Shown here piece by piece: positions 35,259 through 43,835 of a DNA stretch of 64,000 nucleotides; within the stretch, counting starts at the first letter, position 1, and each line of letters begins with the position of its first letter. Source of the DNA: Micromonospora sp. WMMD1102. Lineage in GTDB: Bacteria > Actinomycetota > Actinomycetes > Mycobacteriales > Micromonosporaceae. The stretch spans positions 8,125,001 through 8,189,000 of the forward strand of contig NZ_JARUBN010000001.1 in the NCBI RefSeq assembly GCF_029626265.1, read 5' to 3'. The notes under the pieces were generated by a model, which was given only the letters and a program-made list of their open reading frames with translations, was not told where the DNA came from and ran no database searches. Both the position numbers and the translations under genes were made by a program.

Positions 35259-37193
35259 GTGGGATACACGTTCCATGTCGATCTGCGGGGCATTGTCGAT
35301 CTGCTCAGCCATCATCTCTATGCCAGTCCGCAAGTCTACGTCCGGGAGCTGATGCAGAACGCGGTTGACGCGATCGCCGCCCGGCGGATCGGCGAGCCCG
35401 GCGTCCGGGGCGACGTCCGGTTCGAGTCACCCACCTCGACCGGCGACGGGACGCTGCGGATCCACGATTCCGGCATCGGGCTGACCGAGGAGCAGGTGCA
35501 CGAACTGCTCGCCACCATCGGCCGCAGCTCCAAGCGGGACGACTTCGGCTTCGCCCGGCAGGAGTTCCTCGGCCAGTTCGGCATCGGCCTGCTCTCCTGC
35601 TTCCTGGTCGCCGACGAGATCCGGGTCTGGACCCGGCAGGGCGACGCCCCCACAGTGGAGTGGACCGGCTATGCCGACGGCCGCTACGAGGTCGAGCTGG
35701 CACCCGCCGACCGGCAGCGCCCCGAACCGGGCACCACCGTCACCCTGGCGCCCCGGCGGGACATGGAGCACTGGCTGGACGCCGAGACCGTGCACCGGCT
35801 CGCCGCGCTCTACGGCTCGATGCTGCCGATCCCGGTACGCGTCGACGACCTGCCGGTCACCGCCGGGCCGGCACCCTGGGAGACGGATCCGGCGGAGAGC
35901 GGCCTCGCCCGGCGGAGCCGGCTGGCGACGTACGCCCAGGAGGTTTTCGGGTTCACGCCGTTCGCCACAGTCGACCTGGCGGTGCCGGAGGCGGGGCTGC
36001 GGGGTGTCGCCTTCGTGCTGCCGGCCCCGGCGAACCCGGCGACCCGGGTCGCGCACCGGGTCTACCTCAAGCGGATGCTGCTGTCGGAGAGCATCGAGGG
36101 GCTGCTGCCGGAGTGGGCGTTCTTCGTCCGCTGCGTGGTCGACACCAGCGAACTGCGGCCGACCGCCAGCCGGGAGGCGCTCTACGAGGACTCGTTGCTG
36201 GAGCAGGTGCGCGAGGCCCTCGGCGACCGGTTGCGCGGCTGGCTGACCCAGCTCGGCCGGAGCGGGTCGCAGCAGCTCGCCGAGTTCCTCCGGATCCACC
36301 ATCTCGGGGTCAAGGCGCTTGCGGTGCACGACGACGAGATGCTGCGCCTGGTCGACCAGTGGTGGCCGTTCGACACCAACCAGGGCCGGCTCACCCTCGC
36401 CGAGTTCCGGGACCGGTTCGGAGCCGTCCGCTACACCCCCTCGGTCGACGAGTTCCGGCAGATCGCCTCGGTCGCCGCCGCCCAGTCGATTCCGGTGGTG
36501 AACGCCGGCTACGTCTACGAGGCCGAGCTGGTGGCCCGGCTGCCGGACCTCGACCCGGCGATCCAGGTCGAGGCGCTCAGCTCGACCGACCTCGCCGCCG
36601 AGCTGGAGCCCCTCGACCCGGCGACCGCGCTGACCGTACGCCCGTTCCTGGCCACCGCGCAGCGCACCCTGGACCGGTTCGGCGTCGAGGTGCAGGTCAA
36701 CGCCTTCGACCCGATCAGCCTGCCCGCGCTCTATCTGCTGGACGGCGACACCGCCCTGCAGATGGACCTGCGGCAGCGGCAGCAGGAGGCCGACGAGACG
36801 TGGACGGCGATCCTCGGATCGCTCACCGCCGGGCACGACGACCGGCCCCGGCTCGTCCTCAACCACCGCAACCCGCTGGTCCGGCAGGCGATCGGCGTCG
36901 GTGACGAACAGCTGACCGTGCTGGCTGTCGAAGGTCTGTACGTCCAGGCCCTGCTCCTCGGCCATCAGCCGCTGCGCCCGGTCGACACCGCCGCGCTCAA
37001 CCAGTCCTTCCTCGGGCTGCTCGGCAGGGCGATGGCCGCCGGCACCGAGCCGTCGAAGTCCGAGCCGCCGTCGAAGTCCGAGCCGCCGTCGAAGTCCGAG
37101 CCGCCGTCGAAGTCCGAGCCGCCGTCGAAGTCCGAGCCGCCGTTGAAGTCGGAGTCGGAGTCGGAGCCGTCGGGGTCGGAGGAGGACCGGTGA
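35259..37193 (+). CDS. HSP90-family chaperone with repeat tail
   Basis: 644 residues, GTG with GGGGAGGG eight bases upstream. GHKL ATPase motifs: E30-LMQ-N34-AVD, DSGIGLT (70-76), GQFGIG (105-110) and GTTVTL; the middle domain has the catalytic-type Arg region (TASREALYED) followed by a C-terminal part, so all three HSP90 domains seem present, but the sequence is clearly divergent from HtpG. It ends in five SKSEPP repeats and an acidic SESESEPSGSEEDR tail. Translationally coupled (GTGA) to a large helical-repeat protein. Likely an ATP-driven clamp for a specific client. Confidence 0.85.
   Translation: MGYTFHVDLRGIVDLLSHHLYASPQVYVRELMQNAVDAIAARRIGEPGVRGDVRFESPTSTGDGTLRIHDSGIGLTEEQVHELLATIGRSSKRDDFGFARQEFLGQFGIGLLSCFLVADEIRVWTRQGDAPTVEWTGYADGRYEVELAPADRQRPEPGTTVTLAPRRDMEHWLDAETVHRLAALYGSMLPIPVRVDDLPVTAGPAPWETDPAESGLARRSRLATYAQEVFGFTPFATVDLAVPEAGLRGVAFVLPAPANPATRVAHRVYLKRMLLSESIEGLLPEWAFFVRCVVDTSELRPTASREALYEDSLLEQVREALGDRLRGWLTQLGRSGSQQLAEFLRIHHLGVKALAVHDDEMLRLVDQWWPFDTNQGRLTLAEFRDRFGAVRYTPSVDEFRQIASVAAAQSIPVVNAGYVYEAELVARLPDLDPAIQVEALSSTDLAAELEPLDPATALTVRPFLATAQRTLDRFGVEVQVNAFDPISLPALYLLDGDTALQMDLRQRQQEADETWTAILGSLTAGHDDRPRLVLNHRNPLVRQAIGVGDEQLTVLAVEGLYVQALLLGHQPLRPVDTAALNQSFLGLLGRAMAAGTEPSKSEPPSKSEPPSKSEPPSKSEPPSKSEPPLKSESESEPSGSEEDR
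37053..37142 (+). repeat. 18-bp tandem repeat, 5 copies, in HSP90 tail
   Basis: Five copies of TCGAAGTCCGAGCCGCCG (SKSEPP), then degenerate copies turning into Ser/Glu codons. Confidence 0.95.
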
Positions 37194-39283
37194 CCGCCTC
37201 GGAGCACGACCTGCAGGAGATGCTCCATCAGGCGTGGAGCCTGCCGGACGGCCCGGCCCGGTTCGCCGCGCTGGACACGGTGTTCCGGCACGCCGACGCC
37301 GCCGGAAACGTCGAGTTCGCCTTCCGGGCCCGGATGAACTCCATGAGCGGGTTCCACCACGGCGGCGACCCGACCCGGCTCTTCCTCGCCTTCTCCTGGT
37401 GCCTGGCCACCTTCGACAAGCAGCCGGAGGTGGCCCACCAGCACGATGCCCGCTCGCTGCTCTGGAACTTCAAGTGGGTCGTCTGGTCCCTGCCACAGTT
37501 TCCGGAGATCCCGCTGGAGCGCACCGCGGCGGTGCTCGACGACATGGAACGCCGCTATCTGCTGGGCGGGCACAGCCTGCACGCCGTCTACCAGCACCGA
37601 TGGCTGGTGGCACACCACGTCGGGGACTTCGCCGCCGCCCAGGAGTGGTACGACCGGCTGCTCACGGCGCCCCGGGACAGCCTCTCCGACTGCGGGGCCT
37701 GCGTACCCTCCGGTCAGGTCCGCCACCTGGTCTCCCTCGGCCGGTACGAGGAGGCGAACACGGTCGGCGAGCCGTACAAGCGGGGCGGATGCACCGAGCA
37801 GCCACAGTGGATGCTCGCCGAGCTGCTGCCGGCGATGCTGCACACCGGCCGGCTCGACGACGCGGTCGACGCGTTCCGGCGCGGCTACGCGCTGGTCCGC
37901 AACGACCGCCACCATCTCGACAACATCGGCCGCTACCTGCACTTCTGCGGGCTCACCGGTAACGAGACGCACGGGCTGGAGCTCGTCGAGCGGCATCTCG
38001 GGTGGCTGGAGCGGCCGTCGTCGCCGTACGCGGCGATGGAGTTCGCCTCGGCCGCGGCACAGATACTCGGTCGGCTGCGGGCGGCCGGACACGGCGACCT
38101 GGTCGTGCGGCGCCGGCTCGACGACGGCCGGCGCGAGGAGACGAGCGTGGCCCGGCTGCACGACGAGCTTGTCGCGCACGCGCGGGAACTGGCCGCCCGG
38201 TTCGACGCCCGCAACGGCAACACCCACCAGAGTGCCCGGGTCGAGGCACGGATGGCGGCTGAGCCGGTGGTCGACCGGCTACCGCTGACCGTGCTCGCCG
38301 GCCGGGCAGCGGCCGACCAGGGCAATCCGCTGCGGAAAACCCTCGACCGGCTGCTGGAGCGGCTCGCCGGAGAACTCGCCGCAGGTGACGAGACCGGAGC
38401 GGCCCGGACCCGGTTCGAGGTCGCCCGGACGCTGCACGAGGGGAGCGGCGACTGGCAGGACGCGGTGGAGGCGGCCGAGGAGGCGCTGCGGTCACTTGCC
38501 GGGGCCGGGCTGACGGATCTGACGTTGAGCTGTCGATACCTGCTCTGGCAGCTCTATTCCGGCCGGATCTACCAGCACTGCGCCGAGGTAGCCGAGCAGC
38601 TCGCCGCACTGGTGGCCGCCGAGCGGCTGCCGGCGGAGGTGCCGGCGGTCGAGGTGCTGCTGGAGGGGGCGGCTGACCGGACCCCGGCTTCCGAGGCCGT
38701 CGACTGGTTGATCGAGGCGGCCGACCGGCACCGGATCCGGGCCGTGGACGGAAGTCAGGCCGGGGACGAAGATCCGATCGCGGGTGAGTTCCGTACGTTG
38801 CGCAAGGCGCTCGTCCGGCTGTCGGGCCAGCCGGCAGGCGAACTCGGCCTGGCCGTGCTGGCCCGGATCGACGGGCTGCTTCCGGCGGGCCAGACCAACG
38901 GGCTGCTCCCGGCGGCCCCCGGTACGTCGGCGGAAGACCTTGTCATCCTCCACCAGGCGGCGGCAAAGGTGCTGGCCGGAGCTGACCGGTTCGACGAGGC
39001 GATGTCGCGGCTGGACCAGGCGGTGGCCCTGCTCGGTGACCTTTCGGATCCGGAGCAGGCGGCGGAGATCCGCGGCAGCCGGGCCCGGCTGCTGCTGCAC
39101 GCCGGTCGGCCGGCCGAGGCGGAGGACGAGGCAAGGGCGGCGATCGGCGCCGATCCCGACTCGTGGGCCGGGCCGATCCTGCTGGTCAAGGCTCTTCGGG
39201 CGCAGGACAGGCAGGACGAGGCCGCCCGGGTGATGACCGACCACGACCTCGACGAGGAGGATCTGGACTACGACGACGAGTGA
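37190..39283 (+). CDS. Large TPR-like partner of the HSP90 protein
   Basis: 697 residues, start overlaps the HSP90 stop by 4 bases. Mostly helical with TPR-like pairs: FAALDTVFRHADAAGNVEFAF, GDFAAAQEWYDRLL, GRYEEANTVG, GRLDDAVDAFRRGYALV, ADRFDEAMSRLDQAVALLGD and GRPAEAEDEARAAIGADPDS. Ends acidic (DLDEEDLDYDDE). Co-translation suggests a stoichiometric complex in the cytoplasm, by analogy with TPR co-chaperones of eukaryotic HSP90. Specific role unknown. Confidence 0.75.
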   Translation: MTASEHDLQEMLHQAWSLPDGPARFAALDTVFRHADAAGNVEFAFRARMNSMSGFHHGGDPTRLFLAFSWCLATFDKQPEVAHQHDARSLLWNFKWVVWSLPQFPEIPLERTAAVLDDMERRYLLGGHSLHAVYQHRWLVAHHVGDFAAAQEWYDRLLTAPRDSLSDCGACVPSGQVRHLVSLGRYEEANTVGEPYKRGGCTEQPQWMLAELLPAMLHTGRLDDAVDAFRRGYALVRNDRHHLDNIGRYLHFCGLTGNETHGLELVERHLGWLERPSSPYAAMEFASAAAQILGRLRAAGHGDLVVRRRLDDGRREETSVARLHDELVAHARELAARFDARNGNTHQSARVEARMAAEPVVDRLPLTVLAGRAAADQGNPLRKTLDRLLERLAGELAAGDETGAARTRFEVARTLHEGSGDWQDAVEAAEEALRSLAGAGLTDLTLSCRYLLWQLYSGRIYQHCAEVAEQLAALVAAERLPAEVPAVEVLLEGAADRTPASEAVDWLIEAADRHRIRAVDGSQAGDEDPIAGEFRTLRKALVRLSGQPAGELGLAVLARIDGLLPAGQTNGLLPAAPGTSAEDLVILHQAAAKVLAGADRFDEAMSRLDQAVALLGDLSDPEQAAEIRGSRARLLLHAGRPAEAEDEARAAIGADPDSWAGPILLVKALRAQDRQDEAARVMTDHDLDEEDLDYDDE

Positions 39284-39300
39284 CGGTCACGATCCCCTGT

Positions 39301-39333
39301 GGGCAGGTGCGCTGCCGATCCTCGCACCTGCCC
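39301..39333. terminator. Bidirectional terminator hairpin
   Basis: Perfect 11-bp stem GGGCAGGTGCG/CGCACCTGCCC (39301-39311, 39323-39333), 11-base loop, between convergent HSP90-TPR and nagA operons. Confidence 0.85.
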
Positions 39334-39388
39334 GGGCTGTAGGCGGATCGAGTTGTCCGCTCCCTGACCGAGTCGTCCGGAGTGGACG

Positions 39389-40525
39389 TCAGTCCGTCCA
39401 CTCGCCGCCGCGCATCACCTGGACGACGTTCAGGTCGTCGTCCAGCACCACCACGTCGGCCCGCCAGCCGGGCAGCAGGGCACCGATCCGCCGTTCGCCG
39501 AGCCCGATCGCCCGGGCCGGGGTGGTGGCGGCCATCCGGCAGGCGTCCACCATCGGGATGCCGGCCGCCACCGCCGCGCGCAGTGCCACGTCCATGGTCA
39601 GCACGCTGCCGGCGATCGCGCCAGGGGAGGAGGCCGGCGAGGAGTCCGGGGTGGCCAGCCGGACCGTACCGTCGGCCACCACGACCGGCTGGCCGCCCAG
39701 CTCGTACTCGCCGTCCGGCATCCCGGCCGCCGCCATCGCGTCGGTGATCAGGGCCGCCCGGTCCGGCCCGGCGACCCCGGCGGCGAACGCCAGGGTGCCC
39801 TCGTGCAGGTGTACGCCGTCGGCGACCAGTTCGCAGACCACGTTGGGCGAGCCGAGCAGCGCGAAGACCGGCCCCGGCTCCCGGTGGTGCGGGCTGGGCA
39901 TGCCGTTGAAGAGGTGGGTCGCGACGGTCGCCCCGGCGATCACCCCGGCGCCGACCTGTTCGTAGCTGGCGTCGGTGTGCCCGATCGCGGCGACGACCCG
40001 CCGGGAGACGAGCAGCTCGATCGCGGCCAGCGCACCGGGCAGTTCGGGGGCGAGGGTGACCATCCGGACCGTACCGTCGCCGAGGGCGAGCAGTTCGGTC
40101 AGCTCGTCCAGCGACGGGTCGCGGAGGAACTTCGGGTTCTGTGCCCCGCAGCGCACCCCGGACAGGTACGGCCCCTCGTAGTGCACGCCGGCCAGCACGC
40201 CCTCCTTGACCAGCGGCGCGTACGCCTCGGTGGCCTCCCGCATCAGCTCGTGGGGTGAGCTGACCAGGCTGGCCAGCATGCTCGTGGTGCCGTGTCCGAG
40301 GTGGAAGGCGGCAGCGGCCCGCGCCTCGTCGGCGCCCCCGGTGGTGAAGGTGTGTCCGCCGCCGCCGTGGCTGTGTATGTCGACGAAGCCGGGCACGATC
40401 CAGTGCCCGTCCCGGATCGACGGGTACTCGGCGACCGCCGAGATCCGGTCGCCTTCCAGCTCCACGCATCCCTGGCGGATCACGCCGGTCGGGGTTACCA
40501 CCTTGCCACTGATCCGGGCGGTCAT
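39389..40525 (-). CDS. nagA: N-acetylglucosamine-6-phosphate deacetylase
   Basis: 378 residues. Metal/active-site landmarks in order: VDIHSHGGGG, HYEGPYLS (Glu ligand), IGHTDASYEQ, THLFNGMPSPHHREPG and ALITDAMAAAG with the catalytic Asp. Removes acetate from GlcNAc-6-P in the cytoplasm to give glucosamine-6-P. Last gene of an operon with SIS and ROK genes, ATGA overlap with the kinase, so it degrades the sugar phosphorylated next door. Confidence 0.93.
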   Translation of the reverse strand: MTARISGKVVTPTGVIRQGCVELEGDRISAVAEYPSIRDGHWIVPGFVDIHSHGGGGHTFTTGGADEARAAAAFHLGHGTTSMLASLVSSPHELMREATEAYAPLVKEGVLAGVHYEGPYLSGVRCGAQNPKFLRDPSLDELTELLALGDGTVRMVTLAPELPGALAAIELLVSRRVVAAIGHTDASYEQVGAGVIAGATVATHLFNGMPSPHHREPGPVFALLGSPNVVCELVADGVHLHEGTLAFAAGVAGPDRAALITDAMAAAGMPDGEYELGGQPVVVADGTVRLATPDSSPASSPGAIAGSVLTMDVALRAAVAAGIPMVDACRMAATTPARAIGLGERRIGALLPGWRADVVVLDDDLNVVQVMRGGEWTD

Positions 40526-41571
40526 GTCGTCTCCTCGCTGTCTTCCGACCGGGCGATTGCGTCGCTGTCTTCCGACCGGTCGATTGCGTCAAGGGCGAGC
40601 AGGGCGGCGCCGAGCGAGCCGGCCTTGTCGCCGAGGGCCGCGCGCAGCAGCCGGGGCTCGGTCTGGAAGGTCAGCCGCTGCCGCAGCGCCACCCCGAGCG
40701 GGTCGAGCAGCGCGGCGCCGGCCTCGGCCAGCCCGCCGCCGAGCACGACGGCCTCGGTGTCGTAGAGCGCCTGCGCGACGGCCAGCCCGTCGGCCAGGGC
40801 GTCGACCGTCTCCCGCCACACCCGCGCGGCGGCCTCCTCACCGCCGGTCGCCCGGCTGACCACCTCGGCGGCGGTGACCGGGACACCGGCCAGTGCCGTG
40901 TAGCGCCGGCCGACGGCGGCGGCCGAGGCGACCGCCTCCAGGCAGCCGAGCCGTCCGCAGCCGCAGCGCGGCCCGTCGGGGCGGACGACGACGTGGCCCA
41001 GCTCGCCGGCGGCACCGTGCGCCCCCGGGAAGGCCGCGCCGTCGACCACGTGTGCGGCGGCGATCCCGGTGCCGATGGCGAGGAAGAGCACGTGCCGGAT
41101 GCCACGTCCGGCGCCGAGCCGCGCCTCGGCGAGGCCGCCGGCCCGCACGTCGTGGCCGAGCGCCGCCGGCAGCCCGAGCCGCGCTCCGACCAGCTCCCGC
41201 AGAGGTACGTCCCGGAAGCCCAGGTTGGCCGACCAGACCGCCCGGCCGGTGGTCTCGTCGACCACCCCCGGCACGGCGAGCCCGACCGCGACCGGGGTCA
41301 GTCCGTCGGCCCGCGCCTTGCCGGCGAGTCCCTCGGCCACGTCGAGGATGCTGCCGACCACCGCCGCCGGCCCGCGCTCGGCACCGGTGGGGTGCCGTTC
41401 GGTGTGCGCGACGCACCCGTCGGGGCGGACGAGGGCGCACTTCATCCCGGTACCGCCGACGTCGAGGGCGACCACGACCTGCCCGCCCCGACCGCTGCCG
41501 TCGCCCCGACCGCTGCCGTCGCGCGGGCCGCCTCCGGCGGTCGGCTGCGGTGGCCCGGCGGGGTAGGTCAC
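40522..41571 (-). CDS. ROK-family sugar kinase, probably N-acetylglucosamine kinase
   Basis: 349 residues, GTG overlapping the SIS gene stop. ATP-binding DVGGTGMKCALV (about 38), GHDVRAGGLAEA with catalytic Asp, and the ROK zinc motif CGCGRLGCLEA. The context with nagA and a SIS protein favours GlcNAc as substrate rather than glucose. The first 30 residues (Gly/Arg/Asp repeats) are extra; a later start is possible. Tail carries a duplicated SEDSDAIARSEDS stretch. Confidence 0.82.
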   Translation of the reverse strand: MTYPAGPPQPTAGGGPRDGSGRGDGSGRGGQVVVALDVGGTGMKCALVRPDGCVAHTERHPTGAERGPAAVVGSILDVAEGLAGKARADGLTPVAVGLAVPGVVDETTGRAVWSANLGFRDVPLRELVGARLGLPAALGHDVRAGGLAEARLGAGRGIRHVLFLAIGTGIAAAHVVDGAAFPGAHGAAGELGHVVVRPDGPRCGCGRLGCLEAVASAAAVGRRYTALAGVPVTAAEVVSRATGGEEAAARVWRETVDALADGLAVAQALYDTEAVVLGGGLAEAGAALLDPLGVALRQRLTFQTEPRLLRAALGDKAGSLGAALLALDAIDRSEDSDAIARSEDSEETT

Positions 41572-42497
41572 GTGAGTACCACGGAACGGCTGAGGTGCCG
41601 GGGTGCATCCGGGTCGAGGCCGCGCCCCTTGGCCAGGGCGACCGCGAAGCGCTGCGCCAGGATCAGGTCGGCCATCGGGTCCACCGGGGTACGCCCGGCC
41701 GCCCAGCCGCCGATCACCGCGTGCACGCCGTGGGTCCGGCTGTGCACGAAGGCGGCCCCGGTGGCGGCGATGTCCTCGGCCAGCCCGTCCGGGATCTCGC
41801 CGAACGCCCAGACCACCCGCCCCGGGCCGGCGATCGAGATGGGGCCGTGCCGGTAGTCCATCGCCGGGTACGCCTCGGCCCAGGCGGTCGCCGCCTCGCG
41901 GCACTTCAGCGCCGCCTCGTGGGCGATCCCGACCGTCCAGCCCCGGCCGAGGAAGGTGATCTGCTCGACCCGGGCGGGGTCGAACGGCAGCGGGGCGCGT
42001 ACCGCCACCTCGGCGTCGGCGGCCAGTGCCGAGACCTCGGTGCCGAGGTGGGCGCGGAGCAGGGCCAGGGCGCTGGTGGCGAACCGGGTCTGCACCACCG
42101 AGCGCTCGTCGGCGAAGGGCATCGGCACGGCCTGTCCGGCGAGGTCCACGGCCGGCGAGGCGGGGTCGCCGACCAGTACGGTGCTCGGCCGACGGTCGCG
42201 CAGCGCGGCGAGGATGTCCAGCACCTCGGTGGTGGTGCCGGAGCGGGTGATCGCCAGCACCCGGTCGTAGCGGCGGTCGAGCGGGAACTCGGAGGCCTGG
42301 AAGGCGTCGGTCTCGCCATGCCCGGCGCGCTCGCGCAGCACCGCGTACGCCATGGCCATGAACCAGGAGGTGCCGCAGCCGACGACGGCGACCCGCTCGC
42401 CGGGCCGGGGTAGCGCGGCGGTGGAGTCGGCGGCCAGCGCGGCGGCCTGTCGCCAGCACTCGGGCTGACTGCTGATCTCCGCGTCGACGTGGCCCAT
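41568..42497 (-). CDS. SIS-domain sugar isomerase/deaminase (AgaS/NagB-II type)
   Basis: 309 residues with two SIS domains (VVGCGTSWFMAMAY, ITRSGTTTEVLDIL; FLGRGWTVGIAHEAALKCREA). Members convert glucosamine-6-P to fructose-6-P plus ammonia or isomerise related phosphates. ATG at 42497 taken because GAGGAG lies six bases upstream; a longer start at 42527 is unlikely. First gene of the operon, facing the DeoR regulator. Confidence 0.85.
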   Translation of the reverse strand: MGHVDAEISSQPECWRQAAALAADSTAALPRPGERVAVVGCGTSWFMAMAYAVLRERAGHGETDAFQASEFPLDRRYDRVLAITRSGTTTEVLDILAALRDRRPSTVLVGDPASPAVDLAGQAVPMPFADERSVVQTRFATSALALLRAHLGTEVSALAADAEVAVRAPLPFDPARVEQITFLGRGWTVGIAHEAALKCREAATAWAEAYPAMDYRHGPISIAGPGRVVWAFGEIPDGLAEDIAATGAAFVHSRTHGVHAVIGGWAAGRTPVDPMADLILAQRFAVALAKGRGLDPDAPRHLSRSVVLT

Positions 42498-42587
42498 CGC
42501 AGCTCCTCGCGGGGCGGGAAGCCGCACCGGCGGACGGCGCCATGTGACGGCGGACCGGCCTGCGCAATACGGCTCGGTTAGACGATC

Positions 42588-42683
42588 TTTCGCGCGTTAT
42601 TCTGCGCGAAACATGACGGTGGTGGCAACCGCGCGCAGCTTTGCGCAGCACAAAGTTTTGCGGCCGGGCGTTTCGCGCACTAT
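42588..42683. promoter_or_regulatory. Operator region between SIS operon and DeoR gene
   Basis: TTTCGCGC (42588-42595) and GCGCGAAA (42604-42611) form a perfect inverted repeat; CTTTG...CAAAG (about 42639-42655) is a second dyad and TTTCGCGC recurs at 42671-42678. Likely DeoR-type repressor sites for both promoters. Nearby, TCCGCAACGGAGCTGGA is present as a near-perfect direct repeat (about 42697-42731). Confidence 0.6.
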
Positions 42684-42745
42684 CGTGCACGGAATCTCCG
42701 CAACGGAGCTGGATCCGCAACGGAGCTGGAGGCGGGAGGCCCGGG

Positions 42746-43531
42746 GTGGACCGCTACGCGCGCTGGAACGCACTGCTCGAACTGCTCACCGATTCCGGTC
42801 GGGTCAGTGTGGAGGACGCGGCCGCCCGGCTGGACGTCTCGCAGGCGACCATCCGGCGCGACTTCGACCAGCTCGCCCAGCAGCAGATGATCACGCGTAC
42901 CCGGGGTGGAGCCGTCGCCAACGGCGTCTCGTACGACCTGCCGCTGCGCTACAAGACCGCCAAGCACTCGGCCGAGAAGCAGCGGATCGGCGCCGCCGCG
43001 GCGGCCCTGGTCGCCCCGGGCATGGTGGTCGGGCTCAACGGTGGGACCACCACCACCGAGGTGGCCCGGGCGCTGGCGGTCCGACCCGACCTGAACAGCA
43101 GCGCCGACGGCGCCCAGCTGACAGTGGTGACGAACGCGCTGAACATCGCCAACGAGCTGCTGGTCCGGTCCCGGATGAAGATCGTGGTGGCCGGCGGAGT
43201 GGTCCGGCCGCAGTCGTACGAGCTGGTCGGTCCGCTCGGCGGCGCCCTGCTCCGCGAGGTCACCCTCGACGTGGCGCTGCTCGGGGTGGACGCCATCGAC
43301 GTACAGCTCGGGGCGGCGGCGCACCACGAGGGCGAGGCGTCGATGAACAATCTGATGGTGGCCCGGGCGAAGCGGGTGGTGATCATCGCCGATTCATCCA
43401 AACTGGGCGGACACGCCTTCGCGCGGATCTGCCCGGTGGAGCGGATCGAAACCCTGGTCACCGACTCGGGCGCGGACCCGGCGACGATCCAGGCGTTCCG
43501 GGACGCTGGCGTCACCGTGGTCCGCGCCTGA
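42746..43531 (+). CDS. DeoR/GlpR-family regulator of amino-sugar operon
   Basis: 261 residues, GTG behind GGCGGGAGG. N-terminal HTH (RVSVEDAAARLDVSQATIRRDFDQL), then the sugar-phosphate sensor domain (GMVVGLNGGTTTTEVARAL, TNALNIANEL, AKRVVIIADSSKLG). Divergent from the SIS-ROK-nagA operon, so it most likely represses it and is released by a phosphorylated amino sugar. Confidence 0.9.
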   Translation: MDRYARWNALLELLTDSGRVSVEDAAARLDVSQATIRRDFDQLAQQQMITRTRGGAVANGVSYDLPLRYKTAKHSAEKQRIGAAAAALVAPGMVVGLNGGTTTTEVARALAVRPDLNSSADGAQLTVVTNALNIANELLVRSRMKIVVAGGVVRPQSYELVGPLGGALLREVTLDVALLGVDAIDVQLGAAAHHEGEASMNNLMVARAKRVVIIADSSKLGGHAFARICPVERIETLVTDSGADPATIQAFRDAGVTVVRA

Positions 43532-43559
43532 ACCGACCGCCAACGGTTGGCACGCCTTC

Positions 43560-43589
43560 TTGATCCACAACATTCATCGAGAGTAATGT
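43560..43589 (+). promoter_or_regulatory. Promoter of the peptide gene
   Basis: TTGATC (43560-43565), 18-base spacer, TAATGT (43584-43589), about 28 bases before the ATG at 43618. Confidence 0.5.
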
Positions 43590-43617
43590 GCCCACTGTCC
43601 TGAGGGAGGTGAGTGCG

Positions 43618-43743
43618 ATGGTGGCATATCTACGTGCCGTAAGTCGGCGGGTACGGCGGTCCCGGGTCAGCGGGGCCTACCTGTACATACCTACAATCTG
43701 CGAGAGGCCTGGCTGGCCCGGCTCGAAGACGGACGACCTGTAG
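43618..43743 (+). CDS. 41-residue peptide, possible precursor for the adjacent P450
   Basis: ATG with GGGAGG about eight bases upstream, own promoter-like boxes, and a clean TAG stop. Basic front (VSRRVRRSRV) and an aromatic/hydrophobic stretch GAYLYIPTICERPGW. Followed after 92 bp, containing a hairpin, by a cytochrome P450 and then an ABC exporter. P450-crosslinked ribosomal peptides (biarylitides, cittilin, atropopeptides) arise from short genes directly before a P450; this fits that layout, but no known core motif is present. It could instead be a regulatory leader peptide. Confidence 0.5.
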   Translation: MVAYLRAVSRRVRRSRVSGAYLYIPTICERPGWPGSKTDDL

Positions 43744-43784
43744 GGGCCGGTAGGCGTTTATTTCGCTGGACGGTAGCGTCGATC

Positions 43785-43819
43785 GGCGAGGGCGGCAGGC
43801 ACGGCTGGCCGCCCTCGCC
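43785..43819 (+). terminator. Hairpin between peptide and P450 genes
   Basis: Perfect 12-bp stem GGCGAGGGCGGC/GCCGCCCTCGCC with an 11-base loop. A ribosome site (GGAGG) for the P450 follows at once. It may act as a partial terminator that makes more peptide than enzyme message. Confidence 0.6.
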
Positions 43820-43835
43820 TCTCCGGAGGTACGAG

